A stretch of 64,000 nucleotides of DNA from Ficedula albicollis (GCF_000247815.1 NC_021676.1:5533998-5597997); one strand, 5' to 3'. Shown: positions 11,401 to 28,889, counted from the stretch's first letter. Translations and numbers: made by a program. The notes: generated from the letters alone by a model not told the origin.

Positions 11401-14400
11401 CGGCTCCCTGGAGGAGGTGATCACACACGACAAAAGTAAGGGGCTGCTGCACTCCTGCTGGCTGCCTGTGGGACTTTTTGGGGCTGTAGGGTTCCCTGCC
11501 ATCGGCCGGATGCCACAGGGATTGTCACATGCCCTATCACACCCCATCCCACACTGCCCTGTGGTGGGAGGTGGGGGCCACCATCGCCCTCCTGACCCCC
11601 ATCATTAGTCCTGCAGCTGATCAAGTACCAGAGCGTGCAGAGCAAGGTGAGGCTGGTGTGTGCCCGTGAGAACCAGAAGAGCCTGAGCAGGGATTTCATC
11701 TTCCCCAGCGCACGGGTGAGCAGCACCGGCGTGTCCTGGGGGAATATGGGGCCTTTGGGAATATGGGAAGCAGCAAATCAGTGGTCTCAGGACTGAGACC
11801 ACCCCTGCAAGCTGGCTCCTACACCTGGGGCTGATGTGCACCTGATCCTGGGGTGCTGTGCCCCCCATCTCTCTAAGACACACACACCATCCTGCAGAAG
11901 AGAGAGGCTTTTTGCCAGCTGCTGCAGCTGATGAAGATCCAGCATTCCAACCTGGATGAGCCTGAGATCATCTCGGTGTATGTTGGGACATGGAACATGG
12001 GTAAGGGGCCAGGAGACGGTGGCCTTGTCCTGAGAGGTTGCTGTGGCTCTTTGTGAGCCTGGCTGGGTTTTGGGAGGTGTCTCAGGAAATCTCAGCTCTG
12101 AGCTGGTTGTCAGTTTGAGGCTGGAGAAGACACCAATCTGGCTGCCACGGGCTTTATCTGTGGTGATCCACTCACCTGGAGGGTGTTGGGGAGACAGAGG
12201 AACAGGGATATCACGAGAGTTTTGGGCTGTAAATCCCGGCAGTATGGGGCTGGCATGCTGCTCCCCACTCCCGGCAGCTCCTGGAGCCTGTGCTGGAGAG
12301 GAGCTCGGGAGCCTGGCACGTCCCCTCTGTGTGACCCCTGTCCCTGCCCGCAGGCAGCACCCCCCCACCCCGCTCCCTGGCCTCCTGGCTGACCTCCAGG
12401 GGCTTGGGGCGCACGCAGGACGAGACCACAGCCTGCATCCCCCACGACATCTACGTCATCGGCACCCAGGAGAACTCGCTGGGCGACCACCAGTGGGTCG
12501 AGTTCCTCTGCGCCTCCCTCAAGACCCTCATGGCCATCGACTACCGAGTGGTAACAGTGGGCACAGCCAGGCCCCCGACAGCTGGGGGGGCTGGGTACCA
12601 GCAGCCATCGCCCCACAGCTCCTTCCCCACCCCAAACCAGCCACAGGGAACCTCCTGTGCCCCACACACTCCATGAGGGCCGTCCCCAGGGGTCAGGGAT
12701 GGGTTGCTGACCCACCTTGTGTGCCCAGCCCTGTCCTCTGTGGGTGTGGGGCAGGATGGGGGCCAGGCAGGCTCACCCCCTGCCCCACCACAGGTGGCCC
12801 TGCAGTGCCTGTGGAGCATCAAGATGGTGGTGCTGGTGAAGCCGGAGCACCAGCGGCGCATCAGCCACGTCCACACCTCCAGCGTGAAAACCGGGATCGC
12901 CAACACGCTGGGTAGGGAGGGGATGGGGCGGGGAGGTGAGCCCGAGGGAGGGGACAGCCTGAGGGACAGGACAGGACCTCTGGGCTCTCCCAGAGCTCAG
13001 TGGTGGCACATCCCCGCAGGGAACAAGGGAGCTGTGGGCGTCTCCTTCCTTTTCAACGGGACCTCCTTCGGCTTCGTCAACTGCCACCTGGCCTCTGGCA
13101 GCGAGAAGACCCACAGGTGATGCAGGGATGGGGAGGATGGGGCTGCCCCGGGCCAGGTGGGTGTTTCTGAAGGAGTCCTGAGAGGCTGTGGGGCTGCCCG
13201 TGTCCCCAGCTGGCAGGAACAGAATTAGTGAGGTGTCCCAGGTGTGGCTCATATGGTGCTGCTGTCCGCCCTGCAGGCGTAACCAGAACTACAGTGACAT
13301 CCTGCACTCCCTGGCCCTCGGGGACAAACGTCTGGGGGGCTTTGACCTCACCCTGCGCTTCACCCACCTCTTCTGGCTCGGGGACCTCAACTACCGCCTG
13401 GACATGGACGTGCAGGTGGGACCCTGCAGGCGCCAGGCTGGGGACAGCAGGGGGAGAGGAGCCCAGGGAGTCACTGTCCCTTCCCTGGCACAGGACATCC
13501 TCGCCCACATAGTCAAGAAGGAGTTTCAAGCCCTCCTGGCTGTTGACCAGCTCAACCTGGAGCGGGAGAAGAACAAGGTGTTCCTGCGGTTCAGTGAGTG
13601 TGGGGACAGCGGCACCAGGGTCCCCACGGCCCTCCCTGTGTCACCCCCAGCTCTTGGGGGTCCCCTCTCCTGGCACAGCCCTACACAAAGTGCCCAGAGC
13701 CTGAGGGCTTTGCAGCCATCAGTGTGAGCCTCCTGTGGGGACCATGATACCCCATGGGGACAGGCAGGGACCATGCCCCCCGTGCCACCTGTGTGTCCTG
13801 ATTCCAGGTGAGGGTGAGATCTCCTTCCCTCCCACGTACCGGTACGAGCGGGGCACCCGGGACACCTACGTGTGGCAGAAGTCCAAGCCCACAGGGGTGA
13901 GTTCCAGAGGCTTCCTCCAAGCAGGACATCTCTGGGGATGGAGACAGCAGGGTGCTGAGGGGCTGCATGGTGATGCTCAGTCCCCACAGCTCCATCAGCC
14001 TTTTCCCTCTCAAAACGGGGTCTGGGCAGGAGGGAACTCACTTTTTGGGGGTGCTAGGATGCTCTTCTGGCAGGGGGACCCAGACCTGAGAGTTCCCTGT
14101 TTCTAGATGCGTATCAACGTCCCCTCGTGGTGTGACCGCATCCTGTGGAAGTCACACCCGGAGACCCACATGGTCTGTAACTCCTATGGTGAGTGACACC
14201 CCAGGGACACAGCAGCCAGTGCTGCCCAGGACCCCAGGGACCCTCCCCACGCTGTCCCTTCTGCCATCCAGGCTGCACCGATGACATCGTGACCAGTGAC
14301 CACTCGCCTGTCTTTGCCACCTTTGAGGTGGGAGTGACGTCGCAGTTTGTGCCCAAGGAGGGTAAGGGCTGGGGTGTGCACCCCTCGGGCTGGGTTTGGG

Positions 14401-16129
14401 GTGAGCCCAGCACACCCTGACCTGCCAGGACCTGCCTGCAGCTCCTGGCTCCAGCCCCGAGGCGCTGGCCTGCATCGAGTGGGAGAGCATCGAGGTGATC
14501 CTGAAAACCACCAGCCGCAGCAAGTGCTACATCGAGTTCCACTCCTACTGCCTGGAGGGTGAGGGGCTGCCTGGGGTGCTGGGGGTGCCTGTGGGGGTGA
14601 GCTGGCCTGGCTGGAGCTGTGTGCCCCTCTGTCCCCCCCAGAGATGCAGCGGAGCGGGGAGAACACCTTCCAGAGCTGTGACATCCCTGGCTTCCTCAAA
14701 CTGGGCTGGTCCTGCAAGCATCTGCCTGTGGTGCGCAGCCCTGGAGCATCCTCATCCCCATCCCTGCCTCTGGCTCTGGACCCTGAACCCCAAGGGGAGC
14801 TGGAGCTGTCACCACCCCCAGGAGAGACCCTCCCTGTGTCCCTTACCCTGTGGCAGCCCCCCAAACCCCCCTCTCTGTGCACAGCTGAACCCCATCCTGC
14901 CCGACCTGGAGTACCTGGGGGACCAGCACCTGCTCCTCAGCATCAAGGGCGTGGAGAGCTGCGAGTCCTATGGTACGCGGGGATGGTGACACTGGGGCCA
15001 CCACGGTGGCACGGGGGTGCCAGCACAGCTTCCCCCAGGTTACAACCTGCTGGGTGTGAGGCGGGTAGCTGGAGTTTGCACGAGGGAGCCTGGCACCCAC
15101 CCTGCTCCGGGTGATGCTGCTCCCGGGGGGCTCCGTGTCCCCCGAGCCCCGGGGACTGACGCTGTGCCCGCAGGCGAGTGCTGCCTCGCCCTGAGGTCAG
15201 CCATCGGCAGCACGGCCCAGCAGTTCGAGACCTTCCTGTTCCACCGAGGCGAGGAGACGGGCTCGGTGCGCGGCTGGATGCGGGTCCGGGTCCCCCGGGG
15301 CCGCTGCGGCACCCGCGAGCGGCTCTACGGTAACCCGGAGCCCCTCCCGCTGCCCCGGGCTCGGGGACATCCTGGGCCACGCTGCCCTCTGTCCCCGGCC
15401 GCGGGGTGAGGCCAGACCTCGCTGCCTTTGCAGAGTGGATCAGCTTTGAGGAGGAGGATGCTGAGCCGGCGGCAGAGCCCCCGATGTGCCCGCAGCCACC
15501 CCCGCGGCGCCTCAGGTACCCGGGTGGGCTCAGCCGTGCCGGAGCCCGGAGCGGGGGGATGCTGAGCCCCTTCCCTCTCTGTGCTTGGCAGGAGCCGCCC
15601 CCGCAGCCTCCCGGAGCCGGCCAGCGGCTACACCAACCCCGCCTACTTCATCTTCGAGGGGATCCCCAACGCGTGGCTCCCGGGCCCCGGAGAAGCCCCC
15701 AAAAAGCCGGCAGAGCGCCCGGCCGGGGAGCAGCGGTGCCGGAGCCCCGCTGGCCCGCAGGTCCCGCTGCCCTCAGAGGAGGAGCCGTGGTGTGGCCGGC
15801 CCCGCTGTGGGCCACCGAGCCCGTCCCGTGGGCACGCACTCAGCCCCCGCAGAGCGGGCCACCACAAGAGACCCAAGTCGGCCGTCCTGACGAGGGACAC
15901 GGCGGGGCTGGGCGACTGCTCGCTGTATGTGGCCACTCAGCTGGGCCAGCTGGACCAGGTATCACCTCAGGGCCGGGGGGACAGGCAGAAAACCCACCCG
16001 GTCCTGGAGCCGCCACCGCGGCCCTGCCGGGAGGGGCCGAGACCGCTGGGCAAGCGCGGAGCGCCGGGTGCTTTGGACCTGCAGGCTCAACCTCCTCCTC
16101 CCTCCGACCTGCAGCCTGCCGAGATGTAG
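8426..16129 (+). CDS. INPPL1-like: SH2-domain inositol 5-phosphatase, SHIP2/INPPL1 type, without SAM domain
   Basis: SHIP enzymes convert PI(3,4,5)P3 to PI(3,4)P2 at the membrane. Twenty-five exons keep frame (1060 codons): 8426-8562, 9484-9547, 10021-10153, 10226-10343, 10420-10557, 10683-10770, 10892-10978, 11125-11232, 11321-11435, 11609-11715, 11898-12000, 12354-12550, 12794-12911, 13020-13116, 13277-13415, 13494-13593, 13808-13896, 14107-14188, 14272-14361, 14442-14558, 14642-14730, 14885-14972, 15174-15329, 15434-15515, 15592-16129. Residues 1-111 form the SH2 domain (WYHRDIS, FLVRDSES). The phosphatase core is about 394-703 (GTWNMG, NKGAVGVSF, FWLGDLNYRLD, PSWCDRILW, SDHSPVF). A C2-like part follows, then a proline-rich tail with NPAY at 896-899. 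Wording such as DYR, RNQNY and LNYRLDMD is closer to INPPL1 than INPP5D. The protein stops about 200 residues short of human SHIP2, before the SAM domain. A donor near 15959 leaves room for another 3' splice form. Confidence 0.88.
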
Positions 16130-16262
16130 CGACAGCCGTGCCCAGCCCCGTGCCCCCCGGCAGCTGCTCCCTCCTGCTCTGCCCTGCCCTGCTCACACCG
16201 TCTTCCCGGAGGACTTTCCCCGCAGCGCAGCTCCCGTGGCTCCTTTTGCTATCGCTATCCTG

Positions 16263-16268
16263 AATAAA
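16263..16268 (+). terminator. Poly(A) signal of the INPPL1-like gene
   Basis: An AATAAA lies 134 bases after the stop codon and is followed by a GT-rich stretch. This short 3' UTR supports a genuine gene end here, rather than a missed SAM-coding exon downstream. Confidence 0.7.
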
Positions 16269-16289
16269 GTGTCGGGGACTGGGTGCGTG

Positions 16290-19200
16290 TTTGCACACCT
16301 GGTTCTGCGAAAGGGCGAGGAGAAAAAGAGCCGAGCCGGGTGGGGAAAACAGCGGGTTCCGGTGTCCTGGGTGCTCCAAGGCATTGCCCCGCACCTGTCC
16401 CGTTCCATGGGAAACCTGCCCGTCGCAAAGTGACGGGTGTCTCAGCCCTTGCCCGGCACAGGGAGAGCGACACCCCTTCAAAAACACAGGGACACCCCGA
16501 TCCGGCAGTGTCCCGGCTGTGCGACACGCGGGGTGGCCCCGGTTTTGGGAACACGATGCCCGGGCTGGCCTCAAGGTGGCAGTGGCCACCCTTGTCCTCA
16601 GGATTGCCCCGCAGCGCTGGGGGCCAGCGGAACAGCGCTGCGGGCACTGCGGGACCCCCGGGAGCCAGCGAGGCTGTCCTGGGGCAGGCGAGGGGCCACA
16701 GACCCCAGGGATGGGGGCTATAGCCCTCGTGGCTGAGGGACTGTGGTCCCCTTGAGTGCCCACGGGCAGAGGGACACGACCCGCGGGTGGGGGACTATGG
16801 ACCTTGCGGTTGAGTGGCCACGGTCCCCATGGGTGGCTGGATGTGGTCGCCATGGGCAGGGGGACACGGTGCCCATGGATGAGGGGCTATTCCCTCGTGG
16901 CTGAGACGCCGCGGTGCTGCTGAGGAAAGGGCTGCGACCCCATGGGCGAATCCACCATGCCCCAGATCCGGGGGCTGCAGGTGTCCCAAAACCTGCGAGG
17001 GCACCAGAGGGATGGGAATGCAGTGGGGCTGAGCCCTGCGGCAGCTCCTGCCTCCGCCTCCGCCCGCCTCCAGCCCTGCCTTCCCCGGGCACTTTGCTCC
17101 CTGCCGCGGGCACACTCGGCACGGCACGGCACGGCACGGCACGGCCAGCAGCCCCCCGGCATGGCCCCGTCCCGCCTGGGGAACAGGCTGTCCCCGTGGG
17201 GGCCCCGCTCCTGAGAGCCGCCCAGGTCTGCAGGTGAGCTGGGGCAGCCCCTGCTCGGGGACAGCCGTGGTCACACTGTCCCAGCTGGGCTCGGGGGGCG
17301 AGGGACAGAGGTGGGGTCTGCAGGGCTGGGTGGCTGCAGGGTGGGGGTCAGCCAGTTCTCACCTGCCCTCCTCCACCCCCAACCACCTCTGTACATCCTC
17401 CTCTTTAACATGCCACCTCCTTCCTCTGTCACTGAGGGCCTTCATCCTTCCCAACGTGGCTCCCTCCTCTCCTTCATCCTCCTCTCCATCCCCTAAATCT
17501 CCATCCCCTCCCTGGGTTGAAGCTGCCCTGGTGCTGCTGTGGCTCAGCCTGACACCTTGTGCTCCTGCCCATTCCCAGCGAGGTGGGGATAGGGACAGCC
17601 CAGGGTGGAAGGGAACCCTCACCCCACCCCGCCCAGGGTCACCTCGGGGCAGGGGATGGGGTGGACAGCAAGGGAAATGCCCGACCCCACTGGTGTCCCC
17701 GGGGAGGTGTCCCAGCAGAGCATGCCTTGGCTGCTCTTCCAGACCAAGGGAAGGATTGGAATTGGGTCACATCCCCTTGTGCCACAGCTTTGGCTGCACC
17801 AACCACGTGGGGATTAGGGACAAGGGTCCTTCTACAGGATGTTTTGCATAATTTCTCCTTGTTTTGCAATTTCCAAGGGCTTAAGCGTGGAAAAAAGCCC
17901 TGTTTTTCCCTTGCTCCAGCAGCAGCCAGTCCCAGGCTTACCCATCCCTTGTAGCTGCTCCAAAATCCACTCTCCCCTCCCCTCCCTGAGCTCCTCCTGC
18001 TGCTCCATGATCCCCAGGATTCCCATCCTCTCCCACCAGCAGGATCTTGGCTCTGGGGCAGAGTCTGCTCTGATGTTGTCCCATTTCCTCATTTTACTGG
18101 AGCCTTTCCAACAGCTCCATGAACCCCCAGGGCTGGGGGAACCCTCAACCTCCAACCCTCAGTGGCTCCATCCCTTGCTCCAATAATCAGTCCCAACTCT
18201 TGGCTCACACCTCAATCCTTCCTCAAAAGCCCAGGGCCAAGGATAGTTTTGCTAGGAATGTCAGCAAAGAATAGGAGTGGGGCTGGTGGTGATGTGTCCT
18301 CAGGCTAGACTGATGTGATTCAGTAATTTCAATCATTAATTTTGGTCGTGACTAAGATGAGGAAGCAAGAAACCTGTTAAGATACAACTTGCAAAATGTC
18401 ATCTTCTGCATTTCTGTATTTTGGTGGCTATCCTCAAAGGAATGTGCTTGGGAATGGTTAAATCCCACTGCTGACTGTGCTCAGGCTGTGCCAGCTGCCA
18501 GAAGCTGCCTGTGCTCTCCTCTGAGCAGTCCAGCAGTCCACAGCTGCTCAGGATATTTCCCCATGCACTTTTCACACTTGATTATTAACTTCTATTTACT
18601 GTCTTCTCCGTATCTTGGTTGGTGGCCTGTGTCATGGACACTGATTTTGGGCACTGAACCTGCAACAGCTCTGCTCTGGTCAGGCTCAAGGCTTTGCATT
18701 TTTGCATTCAGAGGCTGGAAGAGGAAACTAAATCTCCTGGTCCCTCATGTCCTCAGCAGCTTGGGGACATGTGGCTGCCACCACTGGCACCTTGCTTGCA
18801 AGCTCAGGTTTTCCTGTCACCCGTTTTCTCTCCTGGCTCTGGGAAAACAATCCAAGTTCTCCCCACTGTTAATGTTTGATCAGGACCTGCCTGTTGCTCT
18901 CTGAACTCATCCCTGCAATAAAGGCGGGAGCTGTGGCGGGCCAGGAGCCGCAGGGTGTTGCATGTGGGCCCGGAGCTCAGCCCTCAGCTCAAACACAGCC
19001 CCGGGAGGATGCCTGGAGGGGCCCTGCTGTCCCATCTGCCTGCTGAATCATTTATGAACATCTCTGTCAACTACAGGTATCTCTCCAGGCAGGGTGTGGC
19101 AGGGATGATCCCACAGATCCACCCTGCGGGATATTCCTGCTGGGAGAAGCCTGCACATCATCAGGGCAAAGGGAAACAGGAGGGGGATGATGAGGGAGCC

Positions 19201-20170
19201 AAGGGATGAAGGAGCCTGAGAGAATGTGTCCTTCCAGCTCCAGCTATTTGCATCTCTGGGCCCCAAATTCTCCCCTGTCCTGGTGCCTGTCACCTCCTGG
19301 GAGAGCTCTGGACAAAAGGAATTGGAGATGCTCCAGCATTCCCTCCGTCAAATATGGTTTTGGCTCCACCAGCAGCATAGCAGCTCCTGCTCTCAGTTAC
19401 TTATCCAAGCATCCGACCTCCTTTGGAGAAATTGTTTCATCAGGGATTGTGGAAGGGTCAAGGACAGCCACCCTCACCGGCCCTTTGCAGGACACCACAG
19501 TGGTGGCAGACCCTCCCTGTCCCCTCGAGAAGAGAGTCCTGAGCTTTGACAGCTTGTCCTCATGCCGACTTCCCAGGAGTTTCCCAGGTCCCAGCCTTTG
19601 ATCCCAGCGCAGGAGGGAACGTCCTGCCTGGTGAACTCGCTCTGCCTTGAGCCGGGGCTTGGCTCCAGCTCCTCTGCACAGGGCTCAGCTCATCCCTTCC
19701 CTACGGACAGCACCCGGCAGCCAGCGGCTCCTCGCTGTCCAGGGACACTCCCCAAAGGCTCCTTTAACAGCCCCTCCAGGATTTCTCTGGGACACAACAT
19801 TCCCCCCAGACAAGCCTTTCTTCTCCTCCTGCCTTTCTTCTCCCAAGGAGCCCTCTGGGAGCAGCAGCATTGTCAGGATGGTGCCAATTAGGCCGAGGCA
19901 GCTTCCAAGAGGCAGGGAGCTGCTGGTGCTCATCAGGGTCTCATTGTTCGGCGGCCGTGGGGCTGTGCCCGGCGGGGCTCTGTCCCCAGCACAGGGCTCT
20001 GTGTCCCCAGCCCTCTTAAAGGGGTGATTAATGGGGGATTAATGGGTGTCAGCACAAGGGCTGCGGAGGGGAGGCTTTGCTGAGCCCATCTGAGTTGAGA
20101 AAAACCAGAGAACCATCAAAGTGGCCAGAGCTCCTGGAGGGGGAGAAAATCTGGCAGCTTTGGCTCCCTT
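16290..20170. other. Intergenic region, INPPL1-like to P2RY4
   Basis: The open frames here are unconserved and overlap on both strands. I recognise no protein, RNA gene or transposon. A (CGGCA)n run lies near 17114-17142 inside a GC-rich stretch (about 16900-17300). The rest is ordinary unique sequence. A distal promoter of P2RY4 could lie here but cannot be pinned down. Confidence 0.45.
17114..17142. repeat. (CGGCA)n microsatellite
   Basis: About five tandem GGCAC/CGGCA units lie in GC-rich sequence. Confidence 0.85.
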
Positions 20171-20178
20171 CCATGCTT

Positions 20179-20290
20179 TGTGCCTGACAATGACTAGTGC
20201 CTGACCAGTGACTAGTGTGCTTTTATGAACTGCCCGCTTTGTGCCTGACAATGGTCGGGACCAGTGACTAGTGTGCTTTTATGAACTGCC
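20179..20290. repeat. Tandem repeat of about 60 bp just before P2RY4
   Basis: A unit containing GCTTTGTGCCTGACAATG and ACTAGTGTGCTTTTATGAAC appears twice in tandem, with a partial extra CTGAC/ACTAG piece. The second copy supplies the upstream in-frame ATG at 20271, which argues against that ATG being the ancestral start. Confidence 0.85.
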
Positions 20291-20312
20291 CCCTAGGTCT
20301 GGCTGGCACGAC

Positions 20313-21419
20313 ATGGCCACTCCGGTGAGGATGTTCCCTGTTTCCCTGTGGACACCGACGCCGGCGCCCTGGCCGGGAGGGAACACCACGGCAGCACCCG
20401 AGGCAAAGTGTGTCTTCAACGAGGAGTTCAAGTTCATCCTGCTGCCCGTCTCCTACAGCATCGTCTTCGTGGTGGGGCTGCCCCTCAACTCCTGGGCCCT
20501 GTGGATGTTCATCTCCAGGATGAGGCCCTGGAACGCCACCACCACCTACATGGTGAACCTGGCCCTGTCGGACACGCTCTACGTGCTGTCCCTGCCCACC
20601 CTGGTCTACTATTACGCCGACCGCAACAACTGGCCCTTCGGGACGGGGCTGTGCAAGATCGTGCGCTTCCTCTTCTACGCCAACCTGTACAGCAGCATCC
20701 TCTTCCTCACCTGCATCAGCGTGCACCGCTACATGGGCATCTGCCACCCCATCCGCTCCCTCAAGTGGGTGAAGACCAAGCAGGCCCGCATCGTCTGCGT
20801 GGCCGCCTGGCTGGTGGTCACCGTCTGCCTCATCCCCAACCTCATCTTCGTCACCACCAGCTCCAAGGGCAACATCACGCTGTGCCACGACACCACCAAG
20901 CCCGAGGAGTTCGACCACTACGTGCACTACAGCTCCTCCGTCATGGCCCTGCTCTTCGGGGTGCCCTTCCTGGTCATCGTGGTGTGCTACTGCCTGATGG
21001 CCAAGCGCCTGTGCCAGCCCAGCTTCTCCAGCCCCGGCCTGCGCACGCCCTCCTACAAGAGGCGCTCCATCAAGATGATCGTCGTGGTGCTCGCCGTGTT
21101 CGCCGTCTGCTTCGTGCCCTTCCACATCACCCGCACCCTCTACTACACCTCCCGCTACTTCCAGGCCGACTGCCGCACCCTCAACATCATCAACTTCACC
21201 TACAAGATCACGCGGCCGCTGGCCAGCATCAACAGCTGCCTGGATCCCATCCTCTACTTCATGGCGGGGGACAAGTACCGGGGCCGGCTGCGCCGCGGGG
21301 CCGCGCAGCGCCTGCGGCCCGTGCCCACGCTGGACCTGGCGCTGGTGCCGCCCTTCACCCATGGCAGCCACGCGGCCGGTGGCACCCGAGGGACGGCACG
21401 CAGCGGAGGAGGGTGCTGA
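20313..21419 (+). CDS. P2RY4: P2Y purinoceptor 4 (Gq-coupled UTP/ATP receptor)
   Basis: This class A GPCR responds to extracellular uridine/adenine nucleotides and signals through phospholipase C. The coding sequence is one exon of 368 residues. The sequence shows seven hydrophobic segments and the P2Y signatures FKFILLPVSY (TM1), LSDTLYVLSLP (TM2), the HRY variant of DRY after TM3, and the basic ligand-binding pairs HITR in TM6 and KITR in TM7, with a DPILY end. CHDTTKPEEFDHYVH in the second loop and WNATTTYM match P2RY4 better than P2RY2 or P2RY6. An N-glycosylation site NTT lies in the N-terminus. I chose the ATG at 20313 (GACATGG, good Kozak) over an in-frame ATG at 20271 that lies in a tandem repeat with a poor context. 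The last 180 bases of the gene are duplicated downstream. Confidence 0.92.
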   Translation: MATPVRMFPVSLWTPTPAPWPGGNTTAAPEAKCVFNEEFKFILLPVSYSIVFVVGLPLNSWALWMFISRMRPWNATTTYMVNLALSDTLYVLSLPTLVYYYADRNNWPFGTGLCKIVRFLFYANLYSSILFLTCISVHRYMGICHPIRSLKWVKTKQARIVCVAAWLVVTVCLIPNLIFVTTSSKGNITLCHDTTKPEEFDHYVHYSSSVMALLFGVPFLVIVVCYCLMAKRLCQPSFSSPGLRTPSYKRRSIKMIVVVLAVFAVCFVPFHITRTLYYTSRYFQADCRTLNIINFTYKITRPLASINSCLDPILYFMAGDKYRGRLRRGAAQRLRPVPTLDLALVPPFTHGSHAAGGTRGTARSGGGC

Positions 21420-21803
21420 GCGGGTCCTGCAGCCTCAGCCCCTCAGAGTGGGCGCTCCCCACACTCAAAGTGCCCAGAGCTGAGCTGTCCCTGCCCAGCC
21501 CTGCCCTGAGAGGCCGTGGGACTGGATCCCATCCTCTACTTCATGGCGGGGGACAAGTACCGGGGCCGGCTGCGCCGCGGGGCCGCGCAGCGCCTGCGGC
21601 CCGTGCCCACGCTGGACCTGGCGCTGGTGCCACCCTTCACCCATGGCAGCCACGCGGCCGGTGGCACCCGAGGGACGGCACGCAGCGGAGGAGGGTGCTG
21701 AGCGGGTCCTGCAGCCTCAGCCCCTCAGAGTGGGCGCTCCCCACACTCAAAGTGCCCAGAGCTGAGCTGTCCCTGCCCAGCCCTGCCCTGAGAGGCCGTG
21801 GGA
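21241..21803 (+). repeat. 282-bp tandem duplication of the P2RY4 3' end
   Basis: Bases 21241-21522 cover the last 59 codons, the stop and early 3' UTR. They recur from 21523 to about 21803 with one silent-type difference (GTGCCGCCC/GTGCCACCC). Because the first copy keeps its stop codon, the second copy is untranslated 3' UTR. Confidence 0.95.
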
Positions 21804-21855
21804 GGAGGGCGCTGGTGCTGGGCAGGGCAGGAGAGACACTCATGGGAATGGGAAG

Positions 21856-21972
21856 GACGCTGAGGAGGCTCCTTTGGGGCAGCAGGTTGCTGTTCCATCC
21901 CTGCCACACTTGGGACGCTGAGGAGGCTCTTTTGGGGCAGCAGGTTGCTGTTCCATCCCTGGCACACTTGGG
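21856..21972 (+). repeat. Two-copy tandem repeat, about 58 bp, in the P2RY4 3' UTR
   Basis: GACGCTGAGGAGGCTC followed by TTTGGGGCAGCAGG and GTTCCATCCCTG occurs twice in tandem with small differences. Confidence 0.85.
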
Positions 21973-22165
21973 GACATGAGGGACTTACAGAGAAGGGGCA
22001 CTGGTGCCTCCCTGGGCAGGCACAGCTCTTCCATGACATGTGGGGACCAGACTGAACCTGGGGACAGAGCTCACGCTGGGTGGGTTCAGAGGTGTCCCTG
22101 CCACACTGCTGGCCTTGGCAGAGGAGAAGTGACATGGCCTGGGGCACTTGCTGCCCATGACCCCC

Positions 22166-22171
22166 AATAAA
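22166..22171 (+). terminator. P2RY4: P2RY4 poly(A) signal
   Basis: An AATAAA about 750 bases after the stop is followed by a CT/GT-rich stretch. The next gene is convergent, so the two transcripts end facing each other. Confidence 0.65.
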
Positions 22172-22199
22172 GCCCCTCCCCTCTCAACCCTCAGGCCTG

Positions 22200-23430
22200 T
22201 TTCTCCCTTCACCATAAGGAAGACAAGACAATCACCTTCACCCCAGAGAAAATCCACTGGGACAGGTCTGGAGGGATGAGCCGGAGCTCCCGTGGTGACA
22301 GGAAGGTTCTTGGGAATTTCCCTTTATGGGTGTTTGCTCCTCAAATGTTTACCCAACCCTTTTGTTTGACCAAGTGCCTGCGCAGAGCAGCGCTCTGAGA
22401 TTGGTATCCGTGCTGTTGACTCTCCCACGCCAGCCTGGCAGGGATGGGACAGGGACAGGGCTGTCCCCACTTCAGAACCCCAGGAGGGGCTGTCCCCATC
22501 ACTCCCTGCAAGTCCTGCCAGCACATGCCTGAGAAAGGGGTGCCCAGAGTGTCACTGGGGTGTCACATCCCAGCCACTGCACCAGTCACACAGCCACGTC
22601 CCACAGGAGCTGCCCAGGGGAAGAAGAGCACCCCAGGGATGGCCCATCCCAGCCCCATACCCCTGTCCCACCCAGAGAGACCCTCATTCTCCACTGAGCC
22701 AAGAGCAGATCTCCCTCCTGAGCCCAGTTAAACCAGTCAGAGCTGCCCCTCACCTCCCATTATATCCGACGTGGCCCAGGTGCACCCAGGAGCTGCTTGG
22801 CTGCACCTGAGTGGTGCAAGGACCCTGCCAAGCTGCCCCAGCTGGAGATGGGACTGCTAGGGAGGGCACCCACATGGGCAGTGCAGGGGTACCACCACAG
22901 TGCTGCCAATCCCAACCTCTGGAACACACACAGACAGTTTGGGAGGTTGGAAATCTGTATTGGGTATGGAGATGGCAGGAAAGGCTCGTCTGGGGCCACA
23001 TGGTCCTGGCTCAGGCCACATCCACAGGTCCCCCAGTCCAGGAGTGTCCCGCTTCCACCTCATGGAGTGGGTGCTCCCACTCATCATCAGGGTGCCACCC
23101 CAAAAACCCCACGTCAATATCTCCTCCCATGACACCCCTCCCTGAGCCTGTGGTGACATGGTTATCCCATGGGGACCGTGCCCACTGCTGGCCCCAGCCC
23201 CACACCAGCCCCTTGCAGGGAGCAGCCGTGTCACCCACAGCCCCTCCAAACCCCTGCAAAGGGGAGCCTTTCCCAATCTTCCCCTCGCTTCCCCCTCTCT
23301 TCCCACCTCCCCTTCAAGTCGGAGGAACAAAAGGCCAGAGTGGGGACTGTCCCCTGTGTGTCCCCCATGCCAGACCGGCTGAAATCCCCCCTGCAAGAGC
23401 CCTCATGAGCCAGGACGGTGCCGGTGGCAC
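22200..23430. other. Convergent intergenic region, P2RY4 to DGAT2-like
   Basis: I find no conserved coding exon. The right-hand part presumably holds the 3' UTR of the minus-strand acyltransferase, but I could not find an unambiguous poly(A) signal for it. Confidence 0.4.
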
Positions 23431-28885
<5,455 letters not shown>

Positions 28886-28889
28886 GGTG

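Noticed and set aside
8426..16129. INPP5D (SHIP1)
   Set aside because: The catalytic-domain wording (DYR before the LQ-LW segment, LNYRLDMD, VDQLNLEREK) follows SHIP2. The missing SAM domain alone is not enough to call it SHIP1.
20348..21979. A 543-residue open frame overlapping P2RY4, and the 367-residue antisense frame
   Set aside because: Shadow frames of a GC-rich coding exon. Composition is His/Pro/Arg/Leu-rich, with no domain, and the overlapping P2RY4 frame is strongly conserved.
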